The notes below the pieces were generated by a model, which did not search any database, had not been told where the DNA came from, and saw nothing but the letters and a program-made list of their open reading frames with translations. A program made the translations under genes and the position numbers. Shown here in pieces: positions 62,332 through 64,000 of a DNA stretch of 64,000 bases. Position 1 is the first letter of the stretch. The number at the start of each line of letters is the position of its first letter. This stretch comes from FEN-299 sp963727765 (lineage in GTDB: Bacteria > Acidobacteriota > Vicinamibacteria > Vicinamibacterales > Fen-181), in contig CAVSGZ010000006.1 of the NCBI GenBank assembly GCA_963727765.1, forward strand, positions 1 to 64,000, written 5' to 3'.

Positions 62332-63222
62332 CTAGCCGCGCGCGGGACTGTCTGGCGGAGCGGTCGCGGTCAGTGTGTGAAGGGGATCGACCTGCTGGCG
62401 GCCCTTCGACTCGCTCCCGTCGCTCAGGACATTCGCCTCGGCTGAGGACCCCGCGCGCTGCTCGGAGTCGGCAGCACTCAGGCGGGACACGGCCAAGCCC
62501 CCAGCTACGCCTGCGAGAAGATCGACGCCGACATGCAGCACCTGGCCCGGTACCAGGCTGCCCAGCACCACGAACAGGATGGCCAGCTGAAGGCCCACGA
62601 ACGCCGTGCGCAGAATCCCCTTGAGACCCTGATACGCGTGCCCGATTCCAAACACGATCGCGCCAACCACGACCGCCACCCATGTCGAGCCGCTGGCCAC
62701 GCGCAGAATGTTCACGAGCCAGCCTCGATAGAGCAGCTCCTCACAGACGCCGGCCGTCAGACACACGACGGCAAAGGCCACCATTTCCACGCCGCAGGCC
62801 GGTATCAGTCTCCGCAGGCGGCCGACTGTCGCAAGCAGCGCCGCTGGCTGCGCTCGCCGCAGCCGCCACAGGATGATCCCGGACACCACGGCCAGAACGA
62901 AGAGGAGCGCCAATGTGACGATGAGTGTCAGGCGTACGTCTCCGAGCCGCTCGCCGGCATCGCCTGCGGAAAGGCCGTGACGCCGGAGGACCACCAGCAT
63001 GGCGCCCACGAGGAACCATTGCAGGCAGACGACCCTGGCATAGAACGTCAGTTTCCTGCGTAGTGGGACGACCTGATCGCCGCGAGCCAGGAACTGCCTG
63101 AATCGACGATCGCCCAGCGCGGGCACGACGACCACAAGAGCGAAGGTCAGGACCCACCCGTCCCAAGACGACAGCAGTCCCCTCCAGGCCAACAGATTCG
63201 CTGGCTCAAATCCGATTGTCAT
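62332..63222 (-). CDS. CPBP family intramembrane metalloprotease
   Basis: A 296-residue polytopic membrane protein (about eight helices) of the CPBP/Abi family, related to type II CAAX proteases. The conserved motifs are TAGVCEELLYRGWLVNIL (EExxxR), VFGIGHAYQGLKG (the His motif) and LHVGVDLLAGVAGG (the HxxxD motif). All catalytic or metal residues are present. Bacterial members process or modify membrane proteins and sometimes protect against bacteriocins; the substrate is unknown. The last ~45 residues are a polar tail. AGGAAGG lies just upstream of the ATG. It is flanked by repeats R2 and R3. Confidence 0.87.
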   Translation of the reverse strand: MTIGFEPANLLAWRGLLSSWDGWVLTFALVVVVPALGDRRFRQFLARGDQVVPLRRKLTFYARVVCLQWFLVGAMLVVLRRHGLSAGDAGERLGDVRLTLIVTLALLFVLAVVSGIILWRLRRAQPAALLATVGRLRRLIPACGVEMVAFAVVCLTAGVCEELLYRGWLVNILRVASGSTWVAVVVGAIVFGIGHAYQGLKGILRTAFVGLQLAILFVVLGSLVPGQVLHVGVDLLAGVAGGLAVSRLSAADSEQRAGSSAEANVLSDGSESKGRQQVDPLHTLTATAPPDSPARG

Positions 63223-63443
63223 TGTGCCTTCCTGGTCCCGAACTTCGAGCGTCGAGATTGTATCCCCGAAGCCTCGCCGAGGTATCGATCACCGGACGCG
63301 CCGCCTCACGATTGCCCACGATTGCATACACCCCCGGGAGGCGGCCTGCCGCCCAGGGGGGCGCCGACGGCCCGGCGGCTGCAAGGTTCGCTGGCCAGCG
63401 CGCGACGAGCGCGCCCCAACGCACCCCAGAGTCGGCTGCCGCC

Positions 63444-63503
63444 CGTCGGCCCACCTCGCCCAGCCTCGTGGGTTGGGCCCCGAATTGCCTCGCGATTGCC
63501 TCG
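63444..63503 (+). repeat. Dispersed repeat copy R3
   Basis: The third copy, next to the 3' end of tRNA-Leu. It contains a hairpin, GCCCAGCC-TCGTG-GGTTGGGC, that pairs with one G-T wobble. The other two copies are less able to form it. Confidence 0.7.
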
Positions 63504-63572
63504 ACGGCCGGAGCGGGCACAGGACTGTTGTCAGCGGTGATTGCGGCAAATGCCTCAACGGGAGGGAGTTAA

Positions 63573-63661
63573 TGGTGCCGGGGGTGGGGGTCGAACCCAC
63601 ATGCTCCGTGAGGAGCCCAGGATTTTAAGTCCTGTGCGTTTGCCAGTTTCGCCACCCCGGC
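63573..63661 (-). tRNA. tRNA-Leu (anticodon UAA)
   Basis: The minus strand folds as a class II tRNA. The acceptor is GCCGGGG/CCCCGGC and the D-arm is GGCGAAACTGGCAAACGC. The anticodon arm is AGGACTTAAAATCCT (anticodon TAA), followed by a long variable arm. The T-arm is GTGGGTTCGACCCCCAC. A CCA end is encoded (complement of 63573-63575). The long variable arm and TAA anticodon identify leucine. Confidence 0.95.
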
Positions 63662-63718
63662 ACGGGCAGGTGCTGGCATCATAGCACCGCGCGGCCATGA
63701 GCCTTCCCCGCCTTCGCG

Positions 63719-63735
63719 GCTTGAGCCTTGAGCCC
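63719..63735 (-). repeat. Inverted copy of the GGCTCAA/G heptads
   Basis: On the minus strand this reads GGGCTCAAGGCTCAAGC, two units of the heptad family seen at 306, 9586 and 29730. It lies between the tRNA and the last gene. Confidence 0.6.
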
Positions 63736-63813
63736 TGCCCGCCTTCGCGCAAAGCGCTCCGGCGAGGCCTCGCCGTAGCCCGCGCGAGTCAGCCGCGGGC
63801 GGAGGCGGGAGCC

Positions 63814-64000
63814 CTATTTGCGTCTCATGCCCAACACCCGCGCGGGCAGGAGCACGATTGCCTTCAGCAACTCGAACACTCCCCCCACCGCGATGCCAAC
63901 CAGGCGGAATGGCAGCAGCAGCAACCAGACAATCGGATAGAGCACCAGCGCGAGCAGTGCCAGCGGCCAGCGACGGTCGGCATTGGCGCGGGGCAGATGT
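63814..64000 (-). CDS. Membrane protein of unknown function, C-terminal fragment
   Basis: The gene enters from the right edge; 61 codons and a TAG stop (complement of 63814-63816) are visible. The fragment has a hydrophobic helix (WPLALLALVLYPIVWLLLLPF) and a second amphipathic helix (LVGIAVGGVFELLKAIVLLPARVLG), ending MRRK. No family is recognised from this piece. It is read by hand because it has no start in the window. Confidence 0.6.
   Translation of the reverse strand, partial: HLPRANADRRWPLALLALVLYPIVWLLLLPFRLVGIAVGGVFELLKAIVLLPARVLGMRRK

Noticed and set aside
61410..63503. Integron attC sites
   Set aside because: GTTRRRY-like (GTTGGGC) and RYYYAAC-like (ACCCAAC) heptamers can be found near the repeats. 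The pairing, spacing and conservation across the three copies do not fit attC structure, the genes face each other, and no integron integrase is in the window.

Overview
The window is GC-rich (mostly C- or G-ending codons) and densely coding on both strands. It carries no phage, plasmid or insertion-sequence hallmarks. The gene mix suggests a soil or sediment Acidobacteriota, possibly Vicinamibacteria: a large secreted BNR/VPS10-like beta-propeller protein, secreted M14 and M1 metallopeptidases, an L-2-hydroxyglutarate oxidase, a DUF4342 protein, TRAP and SSS transporters, and many signal-peptide proteins of unknown role. That assignment is inferred from gene content, not from a marker gene.

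Layout. 1-9.6 kb: start of a phosphate acyltransferase, a rubrerythrin-like protein, a URO-D-family protein, a short chromate transporter, citrate synthase, a 2-hydroxyacid pair (lhgO and an Ldh2-type dehydrogenase), a sodium:solute symporter and an alpha/beta hydrolase. 9.6-14.2 kb: a lipoprotein-like paralogue and a tetraheme cytochrome/4Fe-4S/NrfD respiratory module. 14.4-24.8 kb: BNR protein, glgX with a PHA-type small protein, an NmrA-like protein, and a TRAP transporter with TatT, DctP and fused DctQM. 24.9-38.2 kb: M14 peptidase, cutC, two PLP aminotransferases, gpmI, DUF4342, an exported methyltransferase, M1 peptidase, a GT39-like enzyme and VanZ. 38.3-48.0 kb: five co-directional genes for exported proteins: a caspase-fold peptidase, a Tat-exported unknown, a TPR-CHAT peptidase, a DUF900 hydrolase with a carboxypeptidase-regulatory-like domain, and a paralogue of the 9.6 kb lipoprotein. 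48.2-50.9 kb: furA-katG with a palindromic operator inside the promoter. 51.2-59.7 kb: a roughly 2,300-residue YD/RHS-repeat protein and a TPR-PDZ partner. 60-64 kb: an Omp85-type barrel, a small methyltransferase, a CPBP protease, three copies of a dispersed repeat, tRNA-Leu(UAA), and the end of a membrane protein gene.

Two things stand out. First, the 38.3-48.0 kb locus looks like an uncharacterised exported system pairing two clan-CD-type peptidases (caspase and CHAT) with a serine hydrolase and a lipoprotein that has a second copy elsewhere in the window. Second, seven genes are broken by ten frameshifts, and every one is a net +1 base. Seven of the ten are explained by one extra C after an AC dinucleotide, and six of those are exactly GTAC followed by an extra C. 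This points to a systematic assembly or basecalling artefact, possibly linked to base modification, or to a very unusual biological signal. The affected genes are lhgO, the M14 peptidase, cutC, both aminotransferases, katG and the RHS gene (four times). They are annotated below as intact genes with frameshifts, not as dead pseudogenes.
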